This document shows, piece after piece, positions 16,474-25,687 of a stretch of 64,000 bases of DNA (within the stretch, counting starts at the first letter, position 1; each line of letters begins with the position of its first letter). The stretch lies in assembly GCA_001899715.1 (NCBI GenBank), contig MKWI01000027.1, forward strand, positions 51,654 to 115,653. The letters run 5' to 3'. The DNA comes from Sphingobium sp. 66-54. GTDB taxonomy: Bacteria > Pseudomonadota > Alphaproteobacteria > Sphingomonadales > Sphingomonadaceae. The position numbers were made by a program, and so were the translations under genes. Below the pieces are notes generated by a model, which saw only the letters and a list, made by a program, of their open reading frames with translations, was not told the origin of the DNA and did no database searches.

Positions 16474-17564
16474 TGCGAACCGATGTCGTCATAATTGGCG
16501 GAGGGCTTTCGGGTCTTGTCGTCGCTCGCGCGCTTTATGAGGCCGGAATAGAATTCACGCTGGTCGAGGCCAGAAACAGGCTCGGTGGCAGGATAGTCTC
16601 GGCTGGCGGGGACGGGACAATGGCCAAAGATGACTTCGATCTCGGCCCCTCATGGATATGGCCCGACATCCAGCCGGAACTTGGCGCGTTGATTCGCGCG
16701 CTGCAATTGCCGGTTTTCGCTCAGTTTAGCGACGGCGACATGCTATTCGAACATGCGACCGGACAAACACCCCAGCGTTATCCCACGATGGCAGCCGCAC
16801 CGCCGTCGATCCGGGTCGCCGGGGGAATGAGCACAATCGTCTCCGCGCTGGGCAAGCCGTTGCCTGCACAGTGCATTCTGCTCGATACGCCGATCACGCA
16901 TATAGCCTCCACGAAGGAAGGCGTGGACCTTGTAACCGATGGCCGTGGCAGCATTAGCGCCAGGCAGGCGGTGCTCGCCGTCCCGCCAAGACTGGCGCAG
17001 GCCCTGATTCATTTTTCACCTGCTCTGGATGAGGCCACAGTCCGACGCTGGCGCCAGACCCCGACGTGGATGGCGCCGCATGCCAAATTCTTTGCCCTGT
17101 ATGAGCGGCCATTTTGGCGCGATGCTGGGCTTTCCGGCCACGCCCGCAGCGCGATGGGGCCGATGACGGAAATCCACGATGCAACGACCGCATCGGGACA
17201 AGCCGCACTATTCGGTTTCCTTGGCCTGTCCGCATCCCAGCGCAGGCAGTTCAACTCGGAGACGATTGCACAGGCCTGCCTTCTCCAGTTTGCGCGGCTG
17301 TTCGGGAAGGACGCGGCCAGCCCACGCGCCACGCTGTTCAAGGATTGGGCGGCCGATCCGCTGACCGCGACAGAGCTCGACCAGAGCGGCGGCGAACACC
17401 CTTTTCCCGCCTCAGCGCCGTGGCTAGGCGAAGACTGGCAGGATCGTCTTGTCCTTGCCGCAAGCGAAACAAGCCTGACCGAGCCGGGCTACCTTGCGGG
17501 CGCGGTGGAAGCAGGACAGCGTAGCGCGGGTACGGTCATTCGCCGCCTGGAACGCGCTCCATAA
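16473..17564 (+). CDS. FAD-dependent flavin amine oxidase-like protein
   Basis: A 363-residue flavoprotein. The N-terminal dinucleotide-binding motif VVIIGGGLSGLVVARAL and the adjacent VEARNRLGGRI are diagnostic of the flavin amine oxidase / protoporphyrinogen-oxidase-like superfamily. The C-terminal FAD-binding segment is ASETSLTEPGYLAGAVEAG. It is shorter than typical family members (about 420-500 residues). The start overlaps the cupin stop (TGATG). It is the last gene of the AraC-linked operon; its stop codon lies within the PmrA-like box B of the RND operon. Confidence 0.83.
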   Translation: MRTDVVIIGGGLSGLVVARALYEAGIEFTLVEARNRLGGRIVSAGGDGTMAKDDFDLGPSWIWPDIQPELGALIRALQLPVFAQFSDGDMLFEHATGQTPQRYPTMAAAPPSIRVAGGMSTIVSALGKPLPAQCILLDTPITHIASTKEGVDLVTDGRGSISARQAVLAVPPRLAQALIHFSPALDEATVRRWRQTPTWMAPHAKFFALYERPFWRDAGLSGHARSAMGPMTEIHDATTASGQAALFGFLGLSASQRRQFNSETIAQACLLQFARLFGKDAASPRATLFKDWAADPLTATELDQSGGEHPFPASAPWLGEDWQDRLVLAASETSLTEPGYLAGAVEAGQRSAGTVIRRLERAP

Positions 17565-17576
17565 GTCCGCCTTAAG
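17560..17576 (+). promoter_or_regulatory. PmrA-like box B, upstream of RND efflux operon
   Basis: Direct repeat CATAAG-N5-CTTAAG that overlaps the stop codon of the amine-oxidase gene. It lies 42 bases before the leader-peptide ATG (17619) and 83 bases before the RND permease start. It matches boxes A, C1, C2 and D in repeat and spacing. Confidence 0.6.
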
Positions 17577-17618
17577 CTAGGGCCTGTCTCTCCCCCGGCA
17601 ATCCGGGAGGAATCATCA

Positions 17619-17663
17619 ATGCCCAAAGTTTTCGACCGCTGGCGGCGGAGTGCCGTCCTATGA
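17619..17663 (+). CDS. Putative 14-residue leader peptide coupled to RND permease
   Basis: A short frame with its own GGGAGG ribosome site eight bases upstream that encodes MPKVFDRWRRSAVL and stops in a TGA overlapping the ATG of the RND permease (ATGA). No good ribosome site precedes the permease ATG itself, so translation of the pump may depend on this leader. Whether the peptide has a function is unknown. Confidence 0.45.
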   Translation: MPKVFDRWRRSAVL

Positions 17664-20600
17664 TCGCGCTGGTGCGGATCGCGCTCACGCGGCCGCTGAC
17701 CTTCATCGTCATGGCTATCCTCATCTTTGGGCTGGGCATATTCTCGGTTTTGCGGATGCCGGTCGACATTTTCCCACGGATCGGTGTGCCCGTCATCGCT
17801 GTGGCATGGAGCTATAACGGCCTGTCGCCGGAAGAGATGGCTGGCCGGATCATCAATCCGTTCGAACGCGTGCTGACCACTACCGTCGACGATATCGACA
17901 GCATCGAAAGCCAGTCACTGAATGGCGTGGCAGTGGTACGGATCTATTTTCAGCCAAGCGCCGACATCCGCACCGCGACCGCACAGGTCACATCGATTTC
18001 ACAAACAATTTTGCGACAATTGCCGCCGGGCATCTCGCCGCCGATGATTACCAATTACGATGCCTCGACCGTGCCGATCGTTCAGCTTGCCTTGGCTGGC
18101 GAAGGCCTGAGTGAGCAGCAGCTATACGATCTGGGCCTGAATCAGATTCGCCCGCAGCTCATCACCGTTCCGGGCGTCGCCATGCCGTTCCCTTTTGGCG
18201 GCAAGCAGAGGCAAATCCAGATAGACATCGATCCCGGCGCACTGCGTTCAAAGGGTCTGTCCGCCGGCGACGTCGCCGCCGCAATCGCCGCGCAGACCCA
18301 GATCACGCCGGCAGGGTTCGCCAAAATCGGCGGATTGCAATATAATGTTCGTCTCAACAATGCGCCGGGATCGGTCGAGCAGCTCAACAACCTGCCGATC
18401 AAGGTCGTCGATGGCGCTACCATCTTTATGCGCGATATTGCCCAGGTGCGCGATGGTTCGCCCCCGCAGACCAATATCGTGCAGGTGGACGGGCAGCGCT
18501 CGGCGTTGATGACCACGCTCAAGAGCGGCGCGGCCTCGACCCTCACGATCGTCGACACGATCCGCGATCGGCTCCCGGCGATCACCGAGGGACTGCCGGA
18601 CACCCTCAAGGTGCAGCTCATCGGCGATCAATCGGTGCTGGTGAAGGCCGCCGTTTCCGCCGTCGCCTATGAAGGCGTGCTCGCCGCAGTGCTGACGTCG
18701 CTGATGATCCTGCTGTTTCTCGGCTCGTGGCGATCGACCGTCATCATCGTAACCACCATTCCGCTGGCGATCCTGGGCGCGCTGTTCGCACTCGGCGCGA
18801 CCGGAAACACCCTCAACATCATGACGCTGGGCGGGCTGGCGCTGGCGATCGGCATCCTCGTCGATGACGCCACGGTTACGATCGAGAACATCAACTGGCA
18901 CCTTGAGAAAGGAAAGCCGGTGCTCAAATCGATCATGGACGGAGCGGTCCAGATCGTCACCCCCGCTTTTGTCGCCGTCACCTGCATTTGCATCGTTTTC
19001 GTGCCGATGTTCTTCCTGCCCGGCGTCGCCGGATATCTGTTCGTGCCGATGGCGCTGTCGGTGATCTTCGCGATGATCACTTCGTTCATCCTCTCGCGCA
19101 CGCTCATCCCCACCATGGCCATGTATCTGCTGCGGCCCCATCGTCACGGCGATGAGGCGGCGCGGGCGCAATCGGCCAACCCGCTGGTGCGTCTCCAGCA
19201 CGGTTTCTCGCTCTGGTTCGATCGGCAGAAGGATCGGTTCGGCGGTCTGCTGTCCCGCATCCTCGCCGTCCGAAGGGTTTTCATGCCGGCGTTCCTCGCG
19301 GCCATGGTTGCCTCGCTGCTGCTAATTCCCACGCTGGGCCGCGATTTCTTCCCCAGCGTCGATGCCGAGCAGATCACCCTGCATGTCCGCGCGCCCGTGG
19401 GCACCCGTCTGGAAGACAGCGCGGCGCTATTCTCGCAGGTGCAGAGCCGGGTGCGGGAGTTGATCCCGGCGAAGGAAGTGAAATCGATGGTCGCTAATAT
19501 CGGCCTTTCCACCGCCCCGCTCAACGTGATCTACAATAATTCCGGCACGGTCGGCTCGCATGAGGGCGACATATTGATCGCCCTCCAGCGTAATCGCTCG
19601 CCGACGGAAGGTCATGTCGCAACGCTCCGCCGGGAACTGCCCCGAAGCTTCCCCGGCATCGACTTTGCGTTTCTGCCGGCCGATATCACCAGCCAGATCC
19701 TCAACTTCGGGTCACCGGCACCCATCGACATCCAGGTGAGCGGTCGCAACCTCGCGGCCAACGAAGCCTATGCGCGGAAGCTGTTGCAGCGCGTTCGCTC
19801 TATTCCTGGCCTTGCCGACGCGCGAATCCAGCAATCCTCCCGCGCGCCGCAGATCAATGTCGATATCGACCGCGCACGCATCGCCCAATATGGGCTGACC
19901 CAGCGCGACGTCACCACCAATCTCGCCACCGCACTAGCCGGGACCACACAGACCGCGCCAGTTTTCTGGCTCAATCCTGAAAACGGTGTTTCCTATCCTG
20001 TGGTCGCGCAGGTTCCCGAAATGCGGGTGGATTCGCTCGCCTCACTTGAATCGCTGCCGATCTCGGCGGCGGGAGGTGAAGCGCAGACGCTGGGCGGCCT
20101 AGGTGCCATCACGCGCGATACGACTTTCTCGGTCGTCAGCCGCGCCAACATTCAGCCAATGGTCAATCTCTATGCGACCACGCAGGGACGCGATCTGGGC
20201 GCGGTTGTAAGCGATGTCCAGCGGGCTATCGAAGGTCTGGAAAAGGAGCGGCCCAAGGGCGTGACCGTCACGGTCGCCGGACAGTTTGAGACGATGAATC
20301 AGGCTTTTTCCGGCCTGACCTTCGGCTTGATCGGAGCGATCGCGCTCATCTATCTCATCATCGTCGTGAACTTCCAAAGCTGGGTCGATCCACTGGTGAT
20401 CATCGGTGCGCTACCCGCCGCCTTTGCCGGTATCGTCTGGATGCTGTTCCTCACCGGAACGACGATCTCCGTGCCCGCACTGACCGGCGCAATCATGTCC
20501 ATGGGGGTGGCGACTGCCAACTCAATCCTTGTCGTCAGCTTCGCGCGGGAGCGCCTCGCCGAAACGGGTGATGCCGTCCAGGCAGCGCTGGATGCCGCGA

Positions 20601-20839
20601 CCGTGCGATTCCGGCCGGTCATTATGACGGCGCTGGCGATTATGATCGGCATGACTCCCATGGCCATCGGGATCGGCGAAGGCGCTGAACAGAACGCGCC
20701 GCTCGGACGCGCCGTGATCGGCGGTCTCATCTTCGCGACGGTCGCGACGCTCGTGTTCGTGCCCGCCCTTTTCAGCTTCGCGCACCGCAAGGGTGCGCCG
20801 GCCTCACCTGCAAGGGAACTGGAACTCAAACATGTCTGA
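17660..20839 (+). CDS. RND efflux transporter permease subunit
   Basis: A 1059-residue inner-membrane proton-driven pump. It shows the twelve-helix RND layout, with two large periplasmic loops (about residues 35-335 and 560-870) and helix 4 motif GILVDDATVTIENI carrying the proton-relay aspartates. It belongs to the multidrug (HAE-like) branch rather than the metal branch, judged by the absence of CzcA-type helix-4 features. It is followed by adaptor and outer-membrane genes in an overlapping operon. A PmrA-like box upstream suggests control by the nearby two-component system. Confidence 0.93.
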   Translation: MIALVRIALTRPLTFIVMAILIFGLGIFSVLRMPVDIFPRIGVPVIAVAWSYNGLSPEEMAGRIINPFERVLTTTVDDIDSIESQSLNGVAVVRIYFQPSADIRTATAQVTSISQTILRQLPPGISPPMITNYDASTVPIVQLALAGEGLSEQQLYDLGLNQIRPQLITVPGVAMPFPFGGKQRQIQIDIDPGALRSKGLSAGDVAAAIAAQTQITPAGFAKIGGLQYNVRLNNAPGSVEQLNNLPIKVVDGATIFMRDIAQVRDGSPPQTNIVQVDGQRSALMTTLKSGAASTLTIVDTIRDRLPAITEGLPDTLKVQLIGDQSVLVKAAVSAVAYEGVLAAVLTSLMILLFLGSWRSTVIIVTTIPLAILGALFALGATGNTLNIMTLGGLALAIGILVDDATVTIENINWHLEKGKPVLKSIMDGAVQIVTPAFVAVTCICIVFVPMFFLPGVAGYLFVPMALSVIFAMITSFILSRTLIPTMAMYLLRPHRHGDEAARAQSANPLVRLQHGFSLWFDRQKDRFGGLLSRILAVRRVFMPAFLAAMVASLLLIPTLGRDFFPSVDAEQITLHVRAPVGTRLEDSAALFSQVQSRVRELIPAKEVKSMVANIGLSTAPLNVIYNNSGTVGSHEGDILIALQRNRSPTEGHVATLRRELPRSFPGIDFAFLPADITSQILNFGSPAPIDIQVSGRNLAANEAYARKLLQRVRSIPGLADARIQQSSRAPQINVDIDRARIAQYGLTQRDVTTNLATALAGTTQTAPVFWLNPENGVSYPVVAQVPEMRVDSLASLESLPISAAGGEAQTLGGLGAITRDTTFSVVSRANIQPMVNLYATTQGRDLGAVVSDVQRAIEGLEKERPKGVTVTVAGQFETMNQAFSGLTFGLIGAIALIYLIIVVNFQSWVDPLVIIGALPAAFAGIVWMLFLTGTTISVPALTGAIMSMGVATANSILVVSFARERLAETGDAVQAALDAATVRFRPVIMTALAIMIGMTPMAIGIGEGAEQNAPLGRAVIGGLIFATVATLVFVPALFSFAHRKGAPASPARELELKHV

Positions 20840-21995
20840 CCAACCTTCTGGAAAGCGGCTTTGGCGCTATGGCGGCGGCGGTGCCTTCCTCGTCCTTGCG
20901 CTCGTCGGCGGCGGCTTGATGGCGCGCGGCGCGGCCGAGCGCGAGCAGGCGACGATCGCGGCGGAGAACGCCCTTATCAACGTAAACGTGGTGCGTCCGC
21001 AGCCCGCGCAGGGCGGGAAAATCGTGTTGCCCGGCACTCTCGAAGCCTGGAACCGCGCGGAAATCAGTGCGCGGGTCAGCGGCTACGTCCGCGCCTGGCG
21101 CGCGGACATCGGCGATACTGTGCGCGCGGGGCAAACGCTCGCGCTACTTGACGCACCAGAACTCGATCAGCAGCTTGCACAGGCGCGGGCGGATTACCAG
21201 ACAGCCTCCGCCGATCGCGAACTGGCCCGGATCAGTGCGGAGCGCTGGGAAAGCCTGTTGGCCAAGGATGCGGTATCGCGGCAGGAGCGCGACGAAAAGC
21301 ACGGTCAATTTGTCTCCATCGACGCCCGGGCGCGCGCGGCGGAGGCCAATGTCGGCCGACTGCGTGCGATGCAGGGCTTCACGCAACTCAGCGCTCCCTT
21401 TGATGGCGTGGTTACAAGCCGTTCCGCCCAACTCGGCGCACTCGTGAGTGCAGGTAGCGCCGGAGGCGAACCACTGTTCACCATCGCGGATGTAAGTCGA
21501 TTACGCCTCCATGTTCGCGTTCCCCAGACTGCCGCACACGGCCTGGCAGAGGGCATCCGGGCGCAATTCTCGCTGCCACAGCAACCGGGCGAGCATTTCG
21601 AGGCTGTGCTCGTCCGTACCGCCGAGGCCGTGGAACGGCGTTCGGGGACGATGCTCGTCGAATTTCTCATGGAAAATCGCGACCGACGCCTGCGTCCCGG
21701 CGCCTATGTCGATGTCCGCATTCCAATAGCCGGCGCCGCCGGGGCCTACCAGCTTCCCGCCAGCACATTGATCCTCGGATCGAAAGGGACGCGCGTCGCC
21801 GTTGTCGATGGGAACGGTCGGGTGTCGTTGCGCCCCGTCAAGGTTGGCCGGGATCAGGGCGCAACGATCGAAATCCTTGCCGGCGTTACCGCGCGGGATC
21901 GCATCGTCCTGACCCCGCCCGATTCGCTCGTTCAAGGTGAGCAGGTTCGCGTTGTTCGTTCCAATATGCCGAAAGCCGATAATGCGAAAAGTTAG
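20832..21995 (+). CDS. RND efflux periplasmic adaptor subunit (HlyD/AcrA family)
   Basis: A 387-residue membrane-fusion protein. An N-terminal anchor (FLVLALVGGGLMARG) is followed by a lipoyl/barrel-sandwich half (GTLEAWNRAEISARVSGYV), a coiled-coil hairpin (about residues 110-175), the second lipoyl half (SAPFDGVV) and beta-barrel domains. ATG 20832 overlaps the permease end by eight bases. It links the RND permease to the outer-membrane channel encoded next. Confidence 0.92.
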   Translation: MSDQPSGKRLWRYGGGGAFLVLALVGGGLMARGAAEREQATIAAENALINVNVVRPQPAQGGKIVLPGTLEAWNRAEISARVSGYVRAWRADIGDTVRAGQTLALLDAPELDQQLAQARADYQTASADRELARISAERWESLLAKDAVSRQERDEKHGQFVSIDARARAAEANVGRLRAMQGFTQLSAPFDGVVTSRSAQLGALVSAGSAGGEPLFTIADVSRLRLHVRVPQTAAHGLAEGIRAQFSLPQQPGEHFEAVLVRTAEAVERRSGTMLVEFLMENRDRRLRPGAYVDVRIPIAGAAGAYQLPASTLILGSKGTRVAVVDGNGRVSLRPVKVGRDQGATIEILAGVTARDRIVLTPPDSLVQGEQVRVVRSNMPKADNAKS

Positions 21996-23400
21996 TTTCC
22001 CAGCCTTCGCCGCCCTCGCGCTAACCGGATGTGCGACCCTCAATTCACCCGAATTACCGGAGATGGCGGTGCCGTCGTCGTTCAATCACGGCGCTGCCTG
22101 GACAGCGGCCGTGCCTGCCGACGCCTTCGATCGTGGCGACTGGTGGCGCGCCTTCGACGATCCTGTCCTCGACGGTCTGATGGCGAAGGTCGATGCCGCT
22201 ACTCCAACCCTTGCCGCCGCACTTGCCCGTTATGATCAAGCATTGGCCAATGCGAGCGCCGCCGGAGCTGGACAATTCCCAACCCTTAATGCCCAAGGTG
22301 CAGCCTCGCGCGAGAGGCTATCGGCCGGCCGGCCCATAGGCCCGGGCAATCCGGTGACAGCCAATCAATTCATCCTCGGCGGCGCGATGTCCTACGAACT
22401 CGACCTCTGGGGGCGTGTGCGCAATTCCGTGCGGGCCGCGCAGGCGGATGCCGAAGCGCAAGCCGCCAATCTGCGATCGGCACGCCTCAGCCTTCAGGCT
22501 GCGGTCGCGGATCTCTATATTCGGCTACGTGGCATCGAAACGGAGCAAATGCTGCTCGATCAAACCGTATTGGCCTATGAGCGTGCGCATCAGCTCATCG
22601 TGACGCGCCATGATGGCGGTATTGCCTCCGGTGTCGATATCAACCGATCACAGACGCAGCTTTCCAGCGTCGCCGCCCGCGCTCATGGACTTCAAGCCGA
22701 TCATGCGGAGATAGAGCATCAGCTCGCCGCGCTGATCGGCGAGATGCCTTCGACCTTTTCCGTGGAGCCTCAAGTGCGCCCAACGGCACTCCCGGCCTAT
22801 CCCAGCGGTTTTCCCTCTGAGCTGCTTCAGCGGCGTCCCGACATCGCTGCGGCACAGCGCCGGCTTGCCGCTGCCAATGCCCGGATCGGCGTCGCGAAAG
22901 CAGCATTCTTCCCCGACATCTCACTGGGTCTGGCCGGCGGATTTCAAGCAACTGACACGCCAATTATCGGTGCACCGACCAGTTTTTGGGGCTTGGGTCC
23001 GCTGAGCGCGGTTCTCAACCTGTTCGACGGGGGACGACGCAAGGCCCAGCTCGCCATGAGCAAGGCCCAATATGAGGAGTTGGCGGCCAACTATCGGAGC
23101 ATCGTGCTTGGGGCTTTTCAGGAAGCTGAGGATGCGCTTGCGCGGGTCGATGCACTTGGCCGACAGAATGTCCGGCAAAGCGAAGCGGCCAATGCTGCGA
23201 GGCGGACGGAAGACTTGGCGTTCGACAGGTATCGAGACGGGGCAGCCGATTATCTCGAAGTCACGACCGCACAAACGGCATCGCTAGCGGCCCAGCAAGA
23301 CAGCATCAGGATCTCGGTCGATCAACGGCGGGCTGCGATCGCGCTGGTTCGGGCGATCGGCGGTGGAGCGAAGGCATCCTTACAAGCCGCGGCTCCCTGA
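21982..23400 (+). CDS. RND efflux outer-membrane factor lipoprotein (NodT/OprM family)
   Basis: A 472-residue TolC-like channel. The N-terminus carries a lipoprotein signal with lipobox LTGC (Cys17). The pattern DWWRAFDDPVLDGLM and the second repeat (RRPDIAAAQRRLAAANARIGVAKAAFFPDI in outline) are typical of the NodT family. ATG 21982 overlaps the adaptor stop by 14 bases. It completes the tripartite pump. A convergent terminator hairpin follows directly after the stop. Confidence 0.92.
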   Translation: MRKVSFPAFAALALTGCATLNSPELPEMAVPSSFNHGAAWTAAVPADAFDRGDWWRAFDDPVLDGLMAKVDAATPTLAAALARYDQALANASAAGAGQFPTLNAQGAASRERLSAGRPIGPGNPVTANQFILGGAMSYELDLWGRVRNSVRAAQADAEAQAANLRSARLSLQAAVADLYIRLRGIETEQMLLDQTVLAYERAHQLIVTRHDGGIASGVDINRSQTQLSSVAARAHGLQADHAEIEHQLAALIGEMPSTFSVEPQVRPTALPAYPSGFPSELLQRRPDIAAAQRRLAAANARIGVAKAAFFPDISLGLAGGFQATDTPIIGAPTSFWGLGPLSAVLNLFDGGRRKAQLAMSKAQYEELAANYRSIVLGAFQEAEDALARVDALGRQNVRQSEAANAARRTEDLAFDRYRDGAADYLEVTTAQTASLAAQQDSIRISVDQRRAAIALVRAIGGGAKASLQAAAP

Positions 23401-23405
23401 GCCGG

Positions 23406-23437
23406 GGCGCGACTTGCCGGGATCATGCGGTCGCGCC
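23406..23437. terminator. Bidirectional terminator hairpin between convergent efflux and scsC-like genes
   Basis: Perfect 8-bp arms GGCGCGAC (23406-23413) and GTCGCGCC (23430-23437) with a 16-base loop, followed rightward by TTATT. It lies between two convergent stops and abuts the stop of the DsbA-like gene. Confidence 0.45.
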
Positions 23438-24136
23438 TTATTGCGTTTGCGCCTGCTGGCCCTGGGAACGCGCCATCGCGACTGCCTCGCGCATATTGGA
23501 CAAATCGACTGCTCCGGGGATCAGATAATTGCCGACCAGCATTGCCGGTGTGCCCGAAAGTCCCATCATCGCCGCATAGCGGCTGGACCGGCTGAGTGTC
23601 TGATCGATCTCCGTGCGGTGCGCTGCCAAATCCGCCTGCAATCTGGCCCAATCGACACCGGCGCGGTCGGCGGCGGCCCGGATAGATTCCGAGCTGAGCT
23701 TTCCCTGCGATCGCATGAGGGCGTCGTTGAAGGCCGCGTGCTTGCCTTGATATTGGGATGCGATTGCCGCCTTCGCCGCTTCCGTGGACGCGGCGCCGAA
23801 GATCGGCCAGTCCCGATGAACCAGCTTCACCTTCTTGTCCTCGCGCATCAAGTCTTCAAGAACGGGATGCACTTTGCGGCAATAGGGGCATTGATAGTCG
23901 GAGAAGAACACGATCGTCACGTCGTATCCTTGCGGTGCGACGGTTGGCGCAACCGGATCATTCTGTATCTCATGACGGATACGCGCGCCCTCAGCCGACG
24001 CCTGAGAATCTGTATCTGTGGACCCAGCGGTCGATTGGGCATGGGCGCTGCCGTCATCGCCGCCAGCCCGGACAGCCACGACGCCGGCGCCGAGAGCGAC
24101 AGCCCCCAGCATGCCGACAAGTGCGAGTTTCTTCAT
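23438..24136 (-). CDS. DsbA/ScsC-like periplasmic thiol oxidoreductase
   Basis: A 232-residue secreted thioredoxin-fold protein. It has an N-terminal signal (MKKLALVGMLGAVALGAGVV) and the active site CPYC (C83/C86) in FFSDYQCPYC. The cis-Pro loop is GLSGTPAMLVGN. The DSBA domain has the helical insertion typical of ScsC and BdbD-like proteins. It overlaps the membrane TlpA-like gene by ATGA. It probably exchanges electrons with the ScsB-type transporter at 7.1 kb and protects or repairs periplasmic thiols under metal or oxidative stress. Confidence 0.88.
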   Translation of the reverse strand: MKKLALVGMLGAVALGAGVVAVRAGGDDGSAHAQSTAGSTDTDSQASAEGARIRHEIQNDPVAPTVAPQGYDVTIVFFSDYQCPYCRKVHPVLEDLMREDKKVKLVHRDWPIFGAASTEAAKAAIASQYQGKHAAFNDALMRSQGKLSSESIRAAADRAGVDWARLQADLAAHRTEIDQTLSRSSRYAAMMGLSGTPAMLVGNYLIPGAVDLSNMREAVAMARSQGQQAQTQ

Positions 24137-24939
24137 ATCGGATTCCTTTCCAGATCGCGGATAGTCGCCATTAGTGCGGCACGAGAGATTTCACCCGCAT
24201 GGGTGCGGCGGATCTGCCCGGCCGCATCAACAAACAGGGTGGTGGGAAATGCCTGCGCGCCAGTCGTCTCGCCCAGGACGCCGACGGGATCGAGGACAAC
24301 GGCGGATGCAGCGAGATTTTCGCGCTTCAGATATGCTGCAATCGCGACACGCGTTTCGCGCTGGTTCACCAGCAGAATAGGAACCTTCGAGCCGCTCGCC
24401 ACGTCGATCAGCATGGGCATTTCGCGGCGGCAAGGCGGGCACCAGGTCGCCCAAAGATTGAGCACGAACGGCTGTCCTCGCAAGCTGTCAAGCGACAGCG
24501 TCTTGCCGTCCATGTCGGCAAGGACAATGCCTTGGGGAAGCGGGCGGACGGACGGTGCAAGCCAGTGCGTCAGTCCCATATGCGCCAGCGCCAGCGCCGC
24601 GAGCGACACAAGCAGCCCTCCGGTTGCCCGCTGTCGTCCAAGCAGCAAAGCGGTCGCCGCGGCCGCGGCGCCAACGCCAGGCCAGATCGTGAACCCGCCT
24701 TGCCAGAGCGCGATGACAGTCCACGGCTCGGCCGCAAACGCCGTGAAGTTCTCCACCACATAGGCAAAGCGCGCGGCCAGGATTCCCACGAGAGCGGCTA
24801 TCCATGCCGCACGTCCCGCGCGACTGCCAGTACGCGTGTCGATCCATGCGCCGACGCCGAGAAACAGCCATAAAGCCACGACCGCAAGCAGCCGGTCGCT
24901 CGCGAGCATCAAAGGGCCGATCTGGATAATGCCGTCCAT
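24133..24939 (-). CDS. Membrane-anchored TlpA/ScsD-like thioredoxin with N-terminal membrane domain
   Basis: A 268-residue protein. Residues about 10-125 form four hydrophobic helices resembling the N-terminal part of prolipoprotein diacylglyceryl transferase-like domains. From about residue 135 follows a TlpA-type thioredoxin domain with WCPPC (C167/C170) and cis-Pro segment AFPTTLFVD. It would face the periplasm and act as a thiol reductase partner to the ScsC-like protein. The start lies 24 bases from PmrA-like box C1 on the same strand, with no obvious ribosome site, so the message may be leaderless. Confidence 0.85.
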   Translation of the reverse strand: MDGIIQIGPLMLASDRLLAVVALWLFLGVGAWIDTRTGSRAGRAAWIAALVGILAARFAYVVENFTAFAAEPWTVIALWQGGFTIWPGVGAAAAATALLLGRQRATGGLLVSLAALALAHMGLTHWLAPSVRPLPQGIVLADMDGKTLSLDSLRGQPFVLNLWATWCPPCRREMPMLIDVASGSKVPILLVNQRETRVAIAAYLKRENLAASAVVLDPVGVLGETTGAQAFPTTLFVDAAGQIRRTHAGEISRAALMATIRDLERNPI

Positions 24940-24963
24940 AGCGCGGGGTGATTGGCAGCAAAA

Positions 24964-24980
24964 CTTAAGGCAAGCTTAGC
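24964..24980 (-). promoter_or_regulatory. PmrA-like box C1, upstream of scsD-like gene
   Basis: Read on the minus strand: GCTAAG-N5-CTTAAG, ending 24 bases before the start codon at 24939. It is paired back to back with box C2, which faces the response-regulator gene, so one regulator could control both directions. Confidence 0.6.
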
Positions 24981-24986
24981 CTGCGC

Positions 24987-25003
24987 GTTAAGTGTGCGAT
25001 AAG
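24987..25003 (+). promoter_or_regulatory. PmrA-like box C2, upstream of response-regulator gene
   Basis: GTTAAG-N5-GATAAG, ending 24 bases before the ATG at 25028. It suggests autoregulation of the two-component operon. Six bases separate it from box C1. Confidence 0.6.
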
Positions 25004-25027
25004 CTTGGTGCGTGATCGGAAGAGCTG

Positions 25028-25687
25028 ATGCGGATATTGATAGTCGAAGATGATGATGTACTGCGCGACGGCCTCGTCGCCGGGCTCGGACTTGACGGGT
25101 TCGAAGTCGATGCCGTGGCAAGCTGCGCCGATGCCCGCGCCGGTCTCGATGCCGGCGATCATGCGGCCATCGTGCTCGATATCGGCCTGCCGGACGGTTC
25201 CGGTCTCGATCTACTCGGCGAGTGGCGCGCGCAGGGCGTCGCGACGCCTATTCTCCTGCTGACCGCTCGCAATCTGATTTCGGACCGGATTGACGGGCTC
25301 GATGGCGGCGCCGACGATTATCTCGGCAAGCCGTTCGATCTTTCCGAACTGTCGGCCCGGCTGCGCGCGCTGTTGCGCCGCTCGAACGGCCGCGCCCATA
25401 GCGAGATCCGGTTGGGCGCGCTCACCATCGACGAAGCGCGGCGACAGGTGCGTCTGGACGGACTGGAGATTACGCTATCACGCCGTGAATATGCGATCCT
25501 TCATGCGCTAGCGGCCCATCCAGGCCATATTCTTTCGCGCGCCCAACTCGAAGACCGGATTTACGGCTGGCAGGAGGAAATCGAGAGTAACGCCGTCGAA
25601 GTGCATATCCATAAGCTGCGCGCTAAACTCGGTCGCGACTGGATCGAGACGGTGCGCGGCGAAGGCTATCGGATCGCTCGCCTGTGA
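25028..25687 (+). CDS. OmpR-family response regulator (PmrA/QseB-like)
   Basis: A 219-residue two-domain regulator. The receiver domain has the acidic pair in VEDDD, phospho-acceptor D51 (IVLDIGLPDG), T79 and K101 (LGKPFD). The C-terminal winged helix carries the usual recognition region SNAVEVHIHKLRAKLG and ends GEGYRIARL. GGAAGAG precedes the ATG. It overlaps the sensor kinase by GTGA. Boxes matching the half-site spacing of PmrA-type regulators occur at five places nearby, including upstream of this gene. Confidence 0.92.
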   Translation: MRILIVEDDDVLRDGLVAGLGLDGFEVDAVASCADARAGLDAGDHAAIVLDIGLPDGSGLDLLGEWRAQGVATPILLLTARNLISDRIDGLDGGADDYLGKPFDLSELSARLRALLRRSNGRAHSEIRLGALTIDEARRQVRLDGLEITLSRREYAILHALAAHPGHILSRAQLEDRIYGWQEEIESNAVEVHIHKLRAKLGRDWIETVRGEGYRIARL

